64,000 bases of DNA from Saccharum officinarum (GCA_020631735.1 CM036162.1:92428401-92492400), one strand, 5' to 3'. Counted from the stretch's first letter, positions 49,806 through 63,060 are shown. Translations and numbers: made by a program. Notes: generated by a model not told the origin, from the sequence alone.

Positions 49806-50731
49806 AGCATCTCCAACAGTTTGATAAAAGAGGTTGTCATCTTCAAATTTTGCAAAACAAGCAAAATTCCTTCTCCAACGGTTTGGTAAAAGAGGTTACT
49901 ATTTTTCCCAAGTTGCCGAATGTCCCATCCGCGCGTGCATATATCCGCGCGCGTATCCCAGTTGCGATCCCTCGCGCGCGGCCGCGTTTTCCTTCCCGCG
50001 CGTGCGGTGAAAAATCCTCCTCTCGTTCCCGCGCCACCGACGACAATCTGTCCTCTCGTTCCCGCGCCGATCGTGCCCCATATAGTATCGCGATCTCCTG
50101 TTCCACGCCCGGCTCTGTCATCGCGCATCCAGTCCACGCCAAGTCCGCGGCCTCGTCTTGGCGGCGTCCAGATCCCGCAGAAGATCCTGGCCGGCAGGTG
50201 CTGTCCTCGGCAATGATCACATCGTCGACGCTGATTGGAGGACAGGAGCTTGGCATTTTCTTCTGAACAGACCTGCATCATCTAATGCTATCAGGTGTAC
50301 ACGCCATCTGTTCGATGTTCCATGCACATACAGCCAACTCAAATAACAAGTATATGGACGTATAAATCATAAACACAAATGAATTTCATACTTCAATAAA
50401 GAGTTCAATGCTTGAGTTAAAACAAATCACGATTACATTTGAGCATTGCATTGTTCAACTGGATTAAATATAAATATGTAGGTAATACAAATGCGAGGGA
50501 GAAAGTTTCTGCGGCGGCCGCGGCGTCTCACGCGCGTGGATAGTACGGCGCGAGGGGAAGAAAGGTACCGGTCAACTACCTTTGTGGTGGGCCTTTTCTT
50601 GTTTTTTAATTTGGCAAGTTCAAAATAGAGAATTGTTGGAGAGAGCCTCTTTTTAACTTGGCATATTCTTTTAGCAACTTGCTAAAACACAATATTTAGC
50701 AAGTGAATTTTACCAAACTGTTGGAGATGCT
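49806..50731. mobile_element. TIR element with GC-rich cargo (AGCATCTCCAACAGTTT ends)
   Basis: Left end AGCATCTCCAACAGTTTG and right end AAACTGTTGGAGATGCT are inverted. The left word recurs internally at 49873 (TCTCCAACGGTTTGGTAAAA). Between the AT-rich ends lies a GC-rich block (49920-50270) with open frames but no domain I recognise. It may be captured host DNA. Target duplication was not resolved. Confidence 0.65.
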
Positions 50732-50924
50732 CTTAGCAATGGCAATGTTGCTTCTCAGGTATCATCGTAGACTATTCTTCGCCTTTCTTTATGCGGCTAG
50801 CTTTATGTGAAAGAATTTCGTAGGAAGTGATTCATTCACACGTGTGTGCGACAATCCTCGCTGTTAAAAAAACTATAGACCAAACTAGGAGACATTTTGT
50901 ATGTTAAGAAGAAAATAGGCAACC

Positions 50925-51000
50925 AAATTTGTCTCGATCGGGACTTGCACCTAGGTGGTCTACATCCACACCCTTGATCAATTGAGCTAGCTCGGTTTCC
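50925..51000 (-). repeat. tRNA-like SINE remnant
   Basis: Minus strand: GAGCTAGCTCAATTGATCAAG (A-box-like) and, 30 nt on, TAGGTGCAAGTCCCGA (B-box-like). This spacing matches tRNA-derived repeats. The arms do not pair well enough to call a tRNA gene. Confidence 0.4.
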
Positions 51001-51007
51001 TTTCCGC

Positions 51008-54000
51008 TGTCACGGAACTGCCTAAATTATAAGAATAAAAGTACAAAAACAATCGCCGGAGCAATTAAATTCCCGTACTTAAGCTCTTATAACTCCGGTA
51101 GTCCAATAAAATCACGAGGGATTTCAAACCAACCAACATACAAGCCAAGATCGTAGTGGTCCAACAAACAGGTCATATGTTACATCCATTTCATAAGTAA
51201 TTCAACATATATCGGAGTTCAGTAGAGTTATTACAACTCAAGTTCAAAAGTAGCGGAAGCAAAGTAGTTTGAAACTAATATCAACTTAATTCAAATACAT
51301 GCCAGTATCAAGGTCAATTTCCAACAAAAGCATGAGAGACAAGATAGCTCAAAAGGATTATGCCCATGATCACACTCTGTCACTACAGCAGGAGCCAACC
51401 AATTCTTGCAGTAGCCATGATACATCATAATCTGCAATAAAGTGGGAATAAAACCTGAGTACGAGAAGGTACTCAGCTAGACTTACCCATCATAACACAG
51501 AAATAACATGACACCAAGGAGTATGTAAGGCTTTCTTTCAGTGGGCTAGCTTGACTCATTTGCGAAAAGCATAAGTAATCATGAATACACCATTTTAAGC
51601 ACTTTTACATCATCTTTATATAACCTATTAATCTAGGTAAGCACCTATGCTAAAGCAATCACTTGATTAATCATTAACATCAAAGGTTACCATTTCAGGT
51701 TTAGCATTTTCAACATCATCCACATAACCATCCGTGTTCCATCATCATTACTACAATGTCGTAACTCGAGTCAAGTGTTCACTATCCAGTGAACGATGGC
51801 GATTCAAATCGATTATTAACCAGCTAGTAATTTATTCCTCACACAAACCTCACTCACCCGCTTAAATGAGATATTGGTCACCGAGTCAACTATTCAGGTA
51901 AAGTCTCGAGTTTGCTAGGAACCACATGTACCCGGGGGCGCCCGACTGCTCTTTGGCCTTATCATCGTGCCCCCGTGTCCTACCACACCTGCTCCGGTAC
52001 AGTGCGCTGCGGGCAATCCACTCGGCCCAAATAATCTCCAGTTTCGTGGTCGAAAGGTACGTTATTCGGCCAGCTAAATGTGAGGCATGCGTTCAACATG
52101 ACCCGAGGCCCAACAATGATCGGTCCTTAATCGATACAGATGGAAACTACAAGCACCCCAGAACCCTGTCTGGTTGCCCAATACTTATTTCGCCCGGTCT
52201 CCAATTATCCATCAACACTTGGTTATTTCCAGGATATCATCCATTCCATAGCTAAAATATTCAGTAACCACCTATAATTGCAGGTGATCGGAAATCATCG
52301 ATCGCTACCGGTCTAAGCAAGGCTAAGCAATATTTTCGATCCTGAACCAAAATAGGATTTCAGGCATATTTATGGGACAAGGAAATGGTATATATGCAGC
52401 AAGTGTTTCCAATCAACTCCTATAACTTAATGCAACAATACATATATAGCATATATATACTCAATTGCTTTTATAAAGTAGGAGGCTTAGAATGCTCCGA
52501 GGCTTGCCTAGGATCAAACACTAGCTTAGTGATTGACAGATGACACTCGCTTGGCGAGCATCTCCCATCCCGACACTTGTTTAGTCCTTCCATCTTCGGG
52601 ATAGGTCCACCAAACACCGTCTTCAAGTTTGGCTTCAACATCTCATCCTTCAAGTGGTGCATCTAGCGTACCTAGATGAGATGCAAGATACATGCATATG
52701 AATATGATGAATGGTAACACAAGATGTATCACATAAGCATTCAAGTAAACACAAGATTACGCAAAACATAGACACCAATAGCTATTTAACTAACATCACA
52801 CAACCAATTAAAGAGGGCAAGCACATCAAGCATAACACAAGTTTAACAAGATCACAAGTATCTTAACTTGACCATCATCAAGGACATAAGCCACACTTAG
52901 CAACACATGGAGTAAACCACCATAACTAGCATCTGACAATTTCTGGACTGCAAACAACAGGTGCATGTTTGGATCATAACTGGAGTTATACAAATCCAAT
53001 AGCCATGCAACAAGACATTCTAAAAATATTATGAAATGGTCTATAATTCATCTTTAATCATCTTAGTATGATTTTCAAGTTAACCAAGTCAAACATGCAT
53101 AATTACAGAATCTGGTCCAGAGATTTCAGAGAACAACTATTTCTGAAACCCAACTTGGAACAGTCATTACTCACAAACTATAAGGCCAAATTCCACTAAA
53201 ATTTAACACAAACTAGATTAATGAGTTATCTGTAACTTTGATATAAGCATGTTTCTCATCAAACAACATTTTCATGGTTCAATTACCAAAGTCCCAGAAA
53301 CTGTCCAGGAAAGCATCAATTGCAAGAATAAATATTAACTTATATTCCAAACATACATTTAACCACAACCAATGTAACCATCATAAAGTGCATGTTAAGT
53401 GATCACCAAAAAACATAGTGCCATCACTAAATAAATTCTTTTAATGCATTTCTTAATTTATTTAGATAGCAAGGTGAAATAATAAACATATACCAAAAGT
53501 CCATAATAAAATATATAAAAATTATATAAGCTCTTAAATACACCCAATAGTCTACTGTACAAATTTTAAGCCATTCGGACATGCATATCAACCTCTATGA
53601 AAAAGACAAATTGCTATTGCAAGAATTCATGTGAGAGCAAGATACACTAATAACTCACTCATATGACAACCACAATTTATGAAATTTTTACCACACATTA
53701 AAAATCATATGAGTAGCATGCCACAAAAATTTCACTTCATTTGGAGCCCTAGATCTATAGTTATGAAAATGACAAATACAACTAGCATTAAAAACCTAGC
53801 TGCACAAATCTATTTTTACAGAGAAAACTTTAAACTAAAAATGTCATATTATAGATCTACTACATAGATAATTTTACAAGGATTCCAAAAGGTCCTCATT
53901 TGCTATTTTACGATTTTTATACAATTTACTATGAATTTCCAAAGTTCCTGCAAAATAATTACAAATCAGTCCTGAGAGCACTATTCATATGAGTCACAGA

Positions 54001-55754
54001 GTTCGCAGTTAGGCCCCTGGCTTTAGTCGAATTCCTGGACGAGGTCCCTGACGCGAATCACAGTAAGAGAGGTGGCAAAGCTCGTCACCATGGGCCTGAG
54101 GAGGCACGTCGGCGGCGGGGGAAGTGGCGGCGGAGCACGAGCAGGCCCGCGCGCACTCGCCGGTGGCCTCGGCTCGGCCCGAGGTGGAGCGTGGAGTCCT
54201 AGCCACGTGCGCCGACGGCCCGAGGCGACGGCGGCAGGCGACAGCGGTCGGAGCCAGGGAAGAGGCGCGGTTGGCTTGGACGAAGGAAGGGTTGAGCAGC
54301 GATGACGCGTCGGGGCTGAGTTCGGCCATGGTGGCCATGGCGAGCGCGCACAACAGAGGCGAGACCGAGCGTGAGAGGAGCACTGGGAGTGGGGAAAGCG
54401 AGCGGAGGAGCTCGAGCAGCCGCTCTGGAGGAGGCAGGGAAGTAGGGACGCGTGGCATGGAGGTGGAGAGCTGTTGTCCTGCATGAACGCCACGACGACA
54501 TTACGACGAACACGTAGCGAGCGACGAATGGGGCATGGTGGGCGGCGCTTTTGGGCTCGATCTGGGCCGATTTGGACTATGGGCTCAAAAGCAAAATTGT
54601 AGCCCACGCAGCACTCTATCATCTTCATTCAGACCACCCTGTCATTAGAGCTATGGATTAAGAAACAATTGCATGCCAAGATGACCATGTCAAAACATTG
54701 ACGACCAACAAGGGAACTCAAAATTGATGATCAAAACATGGTCAAACTCAAGCCAACTTTTTGTATGCTCTTCTCCAAGATGTAAACTCCAATTTCTATT
54801 TTTGGGTCGACTCAAGTTTCTTAACAAAATCTCGAGAACGCGACGTGCCAACCGTCTTGTCCTTGCCGGTCCAAGTCCATGAATATGATGAAACTAGTAG
54901 TTTTGGAAATTGATTTTGAAGGTCCAAACAAGCTCCAAATCTGGTGAGACTTGATCTATTGTTTCCTTCACAAGGCGTACTCCAACTCGTATTAAGGAGT
55001 TCAATTGAGCTTCCATATGAATTTGGAAGATAAAAGGTCACGAACATAGCAACTCACTGCTGTCAATCCAGGACTTAGAATTATTTCCTAGGGCTGAAAA
55101 ACAGCAGCTGATTCAAATTTCGAGCCTCTATTTGACTAGGTTAGAGACCAAACTATCTCTTGACCATTAAACAAAGTTTCTTCTCCACAACATGAACTAC
55201 AACTTTCATTTAAGGTCTAACATCATAACTCGTATAGAACCTACATTTCTACTCTGACCAAAGCAGTATCGCGATAAAGCTTGAATTGTCCGTTTTGATC
55301 CATTGGAGCATTTTTGGGCATTTGCTCAACACGAACCTTTCACGACTTTTGTTGTAGAGTCCATCTAGAGTCTTTTGGGCAAGGTTGCAAGGTTTGGTTG
55401 ATGATCTATGTTTCTATTCACTTAATAGTGCAATTCAAGCACTTAGTAAAACCATTCCAATGCAACAAGCATATAACTTATCATTTCATGTGACTTTTTG
55501 ATTCCAAACTTTATGAAACTTTTCAGGAATCAATATAGATAGGTACTAAGGTGAGACACATGAAGATATTGCAATAACACCACCCAAGCATATATCTTAA
55601 AAACGGCCTATATATAAAGCAAGGGTGCAACATCCAAGTTTAGGTTGGGGCTCGTTTCCATAGGTTTGACCTTGACATCTTCATCACCACTTAATCTACC
55701 ATGTTTGAGGTCAAACCCACTGCTTAACTAGTGGCAAACACCTGGGGTGTTACA
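51008..55754 (-). mobile_element. Very long LTR-like unit, probable solo LTR
   Basis: On the minus strand it begins TGTAACACCCCAGGTG, a common start of grass gypsy LTRs, and ends CAGTTCCGTGACA, giving TG..CA ends over 4,747 bp. Flanks are TCCGC (51003-51007) and CCCGC (55755-55759), a 5-bp duplication with one mismatch. No gag or pol is seen. A GC-rich zone at 54010-54540 has open frames without domains. Length is like that of LARD-type LTRs. Part of the internal region could be included, so the exact structure is uncertain. Confidence 0.55.
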
Positions 55755-55759
55755 CCCGC

Positions 55760-58285
55760 TATCCAAACATCGCAAACTCTACTACGTGATCAGTCACGCG
55801 AAGCGCAGATGGTGTAGCCCCGCGGCCCATGAGCCCATTACCCCTGTCGCCGACATTCAGCACGAGATAAGGAGCTCACCAATGTTAGGGTTCGGGGTTA
55901 AGGGGATCTACTCACTGGTGGCTGTAGCATGGGGTTTATGGGACGAAAGTTGTGGCATGGCAGTGGTGGCAGTCGAGACGGAGACGGGGTGGGGCAACGG
56001 GGGTGTCGCCTGCCGGGGTAGTGGGAGATGACAGTTGAGCGGGGCTGGCGGCAAGGGCGTCGCAGCGAAGTGGTTGCTGGTGCCTCTGTCATTAGGGGAG
56101 GACGGGGTCGAGAGGCGATGGTGGGAGGTGGGTGGCACAGCGAGGTAGCTAGTGAGGGTTGTCGGGCGCCCGGTGGTGGAAGCACAAGGGAGAGGGTGCA
56201 AAGGAGGGGTGCGTGAGCAAGTTTAATGAGGGTGGGGGTGGCACGGCCGAGGAGGAAGAAGGGTTGTGTGGTTCCCGGTGACATGGCCTGTCATGCAATA
56301 ACATCATATCATCCTTCAAACATTTTTTAACCTTTGGATGGATACATATAATAGCACCCCATGCTTTTGGCCAACAAAAAAAACTCGGACTACGGGGGAT
56401 AGCATGCGCCCCGAGCATTTCGCATTAGGGTAGATGACTCCTTGCTGCAAAACCCCTGAACCTCGTACCCCGCCCACACACAGGGTCCCGTTACCCTGTG
56501 AGTGGGGCGGTGCCACAAACCTGTGTTTTGTGTAACGCGTGGCAAACGAGGTTTTTTTTACCTCCGACATTGCAATTCGCCCACTAGGGGATCGAACCAA
56601 CAAAACAAGGAGCAAAGACGAGAATACGTACCCTGTCAAAGTCTGCCTACCCTAAGGTTCAGAACTATCATCACAGTCAAAATTCAAAATTCTGTCTATT
56701 TTGTTTATTACATATATATTCTAGATAAAGCGATTTATTTATTGTTTACATATTTTCAACACGTTGGCACGTCGTCGTCCACCAACACGTCGAGCTCCAT
56801 CCGGCAAAAAAAAAGGGGGTCCAGAGGTCATGTCTGGTAATAAAAAGAAAGAATATTTGCACAAGGGGAATCATATATTCATAATTCATGGGTGAGCAAG
56901 CTCCCTCGTCCAGTTGCTTATCTGGCGACAGAAGGCATCAACCTAACCTTCCCTTTTTCTATTGCTTCGATCAGGGGCGTCGCTTTGTTTTGTCCTTCAC
57001 AATAATTTACCCAAGACGATTATGAATGCGGATGCCGGATGGAGTTGCTTCGTTCCACGGGCAAAGCTCTCTCGCAGCGCACAAGTCAGAGGCACCCGCA
57101 CTCCAAAGGCATTGACGATGCGCTACGCCCCGGGGCCCTGCCGCGGCCGGCCTCCGAAAGCAACCCCGACCGGCCGCCCGGCCGGCCAACAGCTCAGCTA
57201 GGCGCCTGCCTGCCATCGATGTGTGCTTGCTGCATGCAATGGCGCGTGCATGAGCAGATGAGCTGCTACCACACAAGTCACAAGCTAGTATATGCAGACG
57301 ACGGATCTGACGAAGAGAAGTGTATTGATCAGGCTCTAGTCTTTTTCTTTTTCAGTAATGGCGATTACGCCACTGTTCACAATCACACCTGCACTGCACA
57401 TGATCGATCGTCCGAGGGTTTCTGGGTTCCTACGTCAATTGGTATTGGCTAGCTTGTGTTTGTGGAAATGTAGGACGTCCTAGCTAATAACCTCTCCCTC
57501 TCTCTCTATCTCTCTTTCTCTCTCATCATCTCCCACTCCCTCTCCCTCTATGATTGATCTTTACCTACTGCACATACCTTTTCTTTTTCATGCCTGCTTG
57601 CTTGCTTGTTCTCGGCAGCCATCTCTGGGCTCTTGCTGTTTGTTTAAGGAATAGACATGGCATCAAGTGAGCTGACAGCCTTGTTGGACTGGACTTTGTG
57701 AGGCAGATGCTCTCCTAATCCAAACGTCCCCCCTGGCCCCTACTGCAACTAGGCCTGAAAAGAGCCGGGCGCGCCCTTAGGACATGCTCAGTGTTTCATG
57801 GAATTCGGTCGATCGAGCAGGTCGATGTCGACGGCAAGCGACAGCAAATCGACGAAAAAGATCGAGGCGATGGATTGGATAGCGGGGAGAGGATTTGGCC
57901 TTCGGGCGGGGACGCGGGGGGCATTGCCGCCTGCCTCCTGATGCCAACCCTGTCATGTGTTTGCTTTAATTCCTGTCAAAACTTGCAATTATTGCGCTGC
58001 ATGTGGTGTGGACATATGGTGCTGCTTCTTTGGCTTGGAGAGTTGAAGGGGACCTGTTGCTTGGGCAGGCTAACTTTGGCCTAAGCCTAACCCTGTCCCC
58101 ATTACGAATACCATCAGGTGTAAACCTTCAGGCATGCATGTCACTAATAGTTTCTGCTCTTCGATCGTCAAGTTTTTTTTAAGAAAGTGAAATATATAGA
58201 TGTACACCTGAAAACATGACGTGTAGAGCACTGCACTTGTGCTGGAAGAATTACAAGTTCAGAAGCTACAGCACCTAGTACTTGG
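55760..58285. other. Intergenic DNA; no supported gene
   Basis: GC-rich overlapping frames at 55900-56280 and 57040-57450 show no domain. A CT-rich microsatellite-like run lies at 57490-57550. ORF 57791-58084 has no recognisable feature. Confidence 0.4.
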
Positions 58286-58288
58286 TAG

Positions 58289-59020
58289 CAGTGACGGAGC
58301 CAGAAAAAAAATTTAGGTGAGGCGAGTTGCAATAAGAAATTTGAAACAAAAAGCACCACATTCATACCGCACCGTATTTACATGCTACAATCACATGAAT
58401 TATAGAAAAACGCTGCAATCACATATATTAGGCGAAAATTGACCGGATGAGCAGCAACAGCTCCTATGGACTGCGGTCCTGCCTCCTGCCGACCTGGCTG
58501 ACCGCGGGGCGGGTTTGCTCCGCTGCTGTCGCGCTGGGGCCGCAGCTCGGTTGCTCCTCCTGGCGGCTGGTGCAGCGGTGGGAGTCACCGAGGTGGGCGG
58601 GGGCGTGCCGCGTGCCCACACGGGGCCGCGGGGGACCGGGGAGGCGGCTGGCCGTGGGCGAGTGGCGACTGCAGGCAACGGCGTGGAGCGGCGGCGCCAC
58701 GGTGGCTGGTCCGTCGGTGGGCGCCTGGACAACGGGAGGCTCCTCGAGACCTCACAAGGCGTCCGGCGCCGGCGATTCGGTTCCACCGGTTGGGCTAGGT
58801 GAAGAAGTGTGCGACGTTGGGTTTTCAACGGGCCTCTGACCTTTGCTGGGCTGAACAAAGTAAAGAAAAGGCCCATCAACTACTTTCTTCCTCCTTGCTC
58901 GAGCACCGCAGGTCGCAGCTCGTCGCTCATCGCCGGTGCCAGGGAAGAAGGGGTCCGAGGCGAGCTCGCCAGTAGCTGGGGCGGCCGCCCCACCCCGCCC
59001 CTAGGGTGGCTCCGCCACTG
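58289..59020. mobile_element. hAT-type non-autonomous element with GC-rich cargo
   Basis: Left end CAGTGACGGAGCCAG, right end GTGGCTCCGCCACTG, flanked by perfect 8-bp CTTGGTAG (58281-58288 and 59021-59028). An 8-bp duplication is the hAT rule. The interior is GC-rich with long frames on both strands (for example 159 codons minus), none with a known domain. The same terminal repeat bounds the shorter element at 63713-63879. Confidence 0.9.
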
Positions 59021-59028
59021 CTTGGTAG

Positions 59029-61065
59029 CTAGTAAGTGGTAGAACTGGCGAGCAAGTTACCCTTGCAAGGCTAAACAAATGGTGCTTGTGTGTTCACCAA
59101 AAGCTCAGCAGTCACTTGGCAGGCAAAGCAACTCCGGCAATGCAGGTTTCGTCATGCTGGGGTTATTCCGATCCAAGCAAGCGTTTATCACGGTTAACGG
59201 CGACCAGAGAGTGTAGTTACCTTGTTGGCCTGGCTTGCTTGCTTTCATTTGCGCGTACGTAGTTGCCGCAGGGTGTGGATGATCCATGCCTTGGCGTCAT
59301 CTTTTATTCTTTTTTCACGGAAGAAATACGCCTCCACGACGTCATTCTTTGTTTGCTGCGCAGTAATCTTCCTACACCTGGGCTGGCTGGCTTGCAGATC
59401 TTTTCCCAGCAAGAACTGTTCCGTAATTCCGTGTAGCTTTTGTGCTCTGCTGATGCCGGCGATTTGAGAGCAGAGAAAACAGTTTAGTACTCCAAAGTCT
59501 GAACAAACAAGTCAGTTTAATTCTTTCTTGCAGGTTATTTTCAGGGGAGTACATGTTATGCGTAGTCACGCAAAGAATGTTTCGTTTCTTCAGAACCAGA
59601 AGCAAAGAAAATTCAAAAGCGTTGTATCATAAGGAGTGAAAAGTCAGATGCTGAGAACCTCATTTGCGTTAAAAATGTATAATCCTGAGAGAGCCCCAGA
59701 GAAATATCTGACCACAGGTGGACCCAAGAGCCCCCAGGATTCAGGCACCGGTGGGTTGGGTGGTGCTCGCTGCTCGGTTGCTTGGAAGGAGGAGGCAGCA
59801 AGCAACCAGCATGCTGCTAGGCGTCAAGCAGGGCTAGTTCGGGAGAGTTGCAAGAAAGCGCCGTGGTGTTGCTCAGTTGCTGCATGTTTTTATTATAATC
59901 AGACGCAATGAAAAAATTGCTAATGATTCCTTGTAATCCAGATTAAGGAGTATATAAAGCGGTCTCATAGTCATACAGCACGTACAACACATGTCATATA
60001 TGAATATGTATGATCAGCTGAGCTGAGTTCTTCTCTGGGGGAAAAACAGCTGGCGCTGTTGATTAACATGGAAGATATCCATAGGTTAAATCACTTTATG
60101 TATTAAAAAATATATGTGTTGGATAGCATTTCCAACTACCAAAACGTTGGTTCAACTCTTCTTTCTTTTAGCAATCATTTATTTACAAAAGGCCATATCA
60201 ATCAGGCTTCCATCCGATTTGCCATGTCAGGGTCCATGTTGTCCATGCTATGCCGCTTCATTTTGCAGCAACTACTTGCAAGTTGCAACACATGCACAAA
60301 CCAGCTGAAAGCGCATCCGAAGAACACTATTTTTGTATAAAAAAATGAAGAAGAGATTTATCCTTTCCAGGAAAGGAGAGCATGTTTTTTTTTCTAGATA
60401 AAGGAAAATAATTCAGCCTCTGCATTCATGCATGATTGTATATAGCATTGAGACTACACAAAATAAATGTTGAGAAGAGTGACGTGGGAAAGAAAACTAA
60501 AGCTAGTTTAAGATCCATTCTGTGGCTAAACCTCCAACCTAACTTCCAAATTCCTGCATCCCATCTTCAGAACATCTCTCTCTCTCTCTACCTCTTTAAA
60601 CTCTTTAAAGAGCGGCAACCAACTTATGATCCAATACATCCCCTGAAAATAACCTGTATGAAAGAATTAGTTGTAGTTCTCTTGAAAACCACACCATTTC
60701 TACTCAACCAAATAGCCTAACAAAAAGCAGCTGCACCAACTAAAATTTGGAATCTAGACTTGATAAAGGAAAGCGAGCATATGAAGGAAGACAAATAAAT
60801 GGGTTCATCCATAGCTAAATATATGAAAGAGGTTATTTTGCTTGAGTTAAATTAGTACTCCTCCTTTTCCTACTTTTTTTTTTTTGTTTTTCCTCTCTCT
60901 AGTTTGCAATTATCATTACTCCATCCTGAAATTGACAGCAATGGAGAAGAGATTTAGAGAAGATTTGTTTCGGACCGGGACGGGATCATGTCAAATCGGA
61001 GAAGGAATCATACTATTTAAGCAAAAGAAGTAGACGCAGGATGGAGTCCGCTCCACGCCACATCG
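59029..61065. other. Upstream intergenic region of the NAC gene
   Basis: AT-rich with short frames only and a (CT)n run near 60567-60590. It could contain distal regulatory sites of the NAC gene, but none can be assigned from sequence alone. Confidence 0.4.
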
Positions 61066-61070
61066 GATCC

Positions 61071-61274
61071 TATAAATTCCCCGCCTTTTCTTCTCCACTC
61101 CAATCATCACAAATCTCTCCTCCTCCTCTTCTCTCTCTCGCTCCCTCCCTCTCCAAGCTCCAGCTAGACTGTCCTGCTCTGCTTCGGTGCTTGCTACTGT
61201 GCACAGCCAGCCAGCTGCAGCAGAGCAGAGTCCGGCTCGGCTGTGAGCCCTGAGCAGAGAGGCTCTGCGGTGCA
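61071..61274 (+). promoter_or_regulatory. Core promoter and leader of the NAC gene
   Basis: TATAAAT at 61071-61077, then a CT-rich leader (CTCCTCCTCCTC, CTCTCTCTCGCTCC) with no ATG before 61275. This gives an inferred leader of about 170 nt. Confidence 0.65.
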
Positions 61275-62692
61275 ATGGAGAGGCCTGCGCAGGCGCCCAC
61301 GCAGCTGCCGCCGGGGTTCCGGTTTCACCCCACCGACGAGGAGCTGGTACTGCTGTACCTCCGCCGGAAGGCCCTGGCTCGCCCGCTGCCGGCCGCCGTC
61401 ATCCCCGTCGTCCACGACGTCGCCGGGCTCGATCCATGGGACCTCCCTGGTGCGTGCCCACGCATGCTCCCTCGATTTGAGCTGCTTTGCTTTCAGCTGC
61501 GGCAGAACCGCGAACATTTTCAGATTATTCATGCAGAGTTTTTCTGTTTATTTGGTGTGTGCAGGAGCAAGCGAAGGGGAGGGCTACTTCTTTAGCCTGC
61601 GGCGAGCGCCGGCGACCGGGCGTGGCAGCCGCAGGAGGAGAGCTGGGAGCGGGTACTGGAAGGCCATGGGGAAGGAGAAGCCGGTGTTCCTGCAGTGCGG
61701 CGGCGGCGTAGGCTGCAAGAGGCAGCTGCTCGTGGGCGTGAAGACGGCGCTCGTCTTCCACCGCAGTGAGCCGGCGCCGTCGTCGCGGACAGGCTGGATC
61801 CTGCACGAGTACCGGCTCGCCGTGCCCCGCGGCGTGGCCGAGCAGAGGAGGAAGAATGCGAGCCAGGTAAGAATTCCTACCACAATTTTTTCAACCTTAG
61901 CTTAATTCTTGCGGTCTTTGCTGTGAAATTTTACAGAGTCGCCGACTTCATTCTCTGCTGTAAATAGCACAAACCACTGTCATTTACTGGTCGCTTTATT
62001 GTCCTTTGGGCTCAATTCTTGCAGAAGCTAATTAATAATCCATTTTAAACTAATTTGCTTGTCCTAAATGCGATATACGGAGTACATGAAAATGGAAGCA
62101 GTAATCAAAATGGCTCATTTCAAAAGAAATGAAAGATCGACGTCAGTTAGTCAGTAGCATTTGTACACTTCAGACTAAAACCAGAAAGTTCCTCGTCTTG
62201 GGGCAACTTGAGACTGTGACATCTCAACATCGACTACTAAATGGAATACGACACAATGCAATAATGTTTCAGATCATGCAGATAAGAGAATCTAGCCTCC
62301 GTTCGAAGTAACTTGATCCGCTTTGCAACCTCGATCGCGATACTTTGCCTTATATGTAGCTTACATTTGCCCCCGAACTGCAGGGTTGCGTTGATGAGCC
62401 GGCGGGAGAGTGGGTCGTGTGCCGGGTCTTCCTGAAGAACAACAGGCCAGGAAGCAGCAGGCCGAACCGGGACGCCAGCAGCAAAACTCTGGGACACCGC
62501 GCCTCCGCTGCGCCACCGCAACACCGGGAAGACGTGGGAGGACGACAGCAGCCGTTGCTGTTCTCGGCGCCGCAGTCGTCGTCCTCGAGCTGTGTCACCG
62601 GCGTTACCGACTCGTCAGACGAAGACCACGAGGTCAGCAGCGGCGGCATGACCAGAGATGCCCCAGCTGCCCCTCAAAGAGAGGCCTGCTAG
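61275..62692 (+). CDS. NAC-domain transcription factor, three exons
   Basis: Plant-specific DNA-binding regulator acting in the nucleus. Exons 61275-61449, 61565-61866 and 62384-62692 give 261 aa with phases 1 and 0; donors GTGCGT and GTAAGA, both acceptors CAG. NAC subdomains appear in order: [21 protein letters not shown] (11-30), B around [19 protein letters not shown] (41-59), [14 protein letters not shown] (88-100), [22 protein letters not shown] (115-143), [13 protein letters not shown] (168-179). In C the usual ATGKE is AMGKE (Thr to Met at 93). The C-terminal 80 residues are Ser/Gln/Pro-rich with an acidic DSSDEDHE patch, a plausible activation region. The two-intron layout and compact size fit the VNI2/NAC083-like branch, but that placement is tentative. 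The ATG is the first in the leader. Confidence 0.95.
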
Positions 62693-62939
62693 GAGGGATT
62701 TTAAGTGTTTTCCCCTCTCTTGCCCCGTTGCCCCGTACTTTTCCTGGTACCATATAATGATGATGCGTTAAGCATCAGATGATCAGGTTTAAGGGAAGTC
62801 CAGCGCAAGAATGGTCCCGAAATACCATGTCAAACAGATTTGGCAACCTGAGTTTGGATCAGGAGCGATAGTTGCTACGGTTCATCTGTGGAGTGGCATA
62901 CACTTTGATTTATGCTAGAAAATGGGCGCTGCGACGGCC

Positions 62940-63060
62940 CAATAGTGTTCGTTTGGCTGTAGCTGAAAGTATTGTTCGCTGGTTTGTTGTGAGAGAAAAA
63001 CACTGCTGGATGGCTGCTGATTCTGCTGATATGCTCAAACAAACAAGGTGTAAAATGCCA
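62940..63060. mobile_element. hAT-type MITE remnant downstream of the NAC gene
   Basis: GTTCGTTTGGCTGTAGCTG, GTTTGTTGTGAGAGAAAAAC, CTGCTGGATGGCTGCTGATT and CAAACAAACA: the same family as 63297-63407 in opposite sense. It lies about 250 bp after the stop codon. Confidence 0.6.

Noticed and set aside
49556..50281. 241-codon minus ORF
   Set aside because: It runs through a TIR element from its end repeat into GC-rich cargo; composition is low-complexity and no family is recognisable.
50925..51000. Possible functional tRNA gene
   Set aside because: A- and B-box-like words are present, but acceptor and anticodon stems do not pair convincingly; better explained as a SINE remnant.
54009..54628. 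150-200-codon minus ORFs in the long LTR
   Set aside because: No domain; GC-rich LTR zones of grass retrotransposons commonly give such frames.
58400..58879. 159-codon Arg/Pro-rich minus ORF
   Set aside because: Lies entirely within a hAT-type non-autonomous element and is mirrored by a 130-codon plus ORF; no domain.
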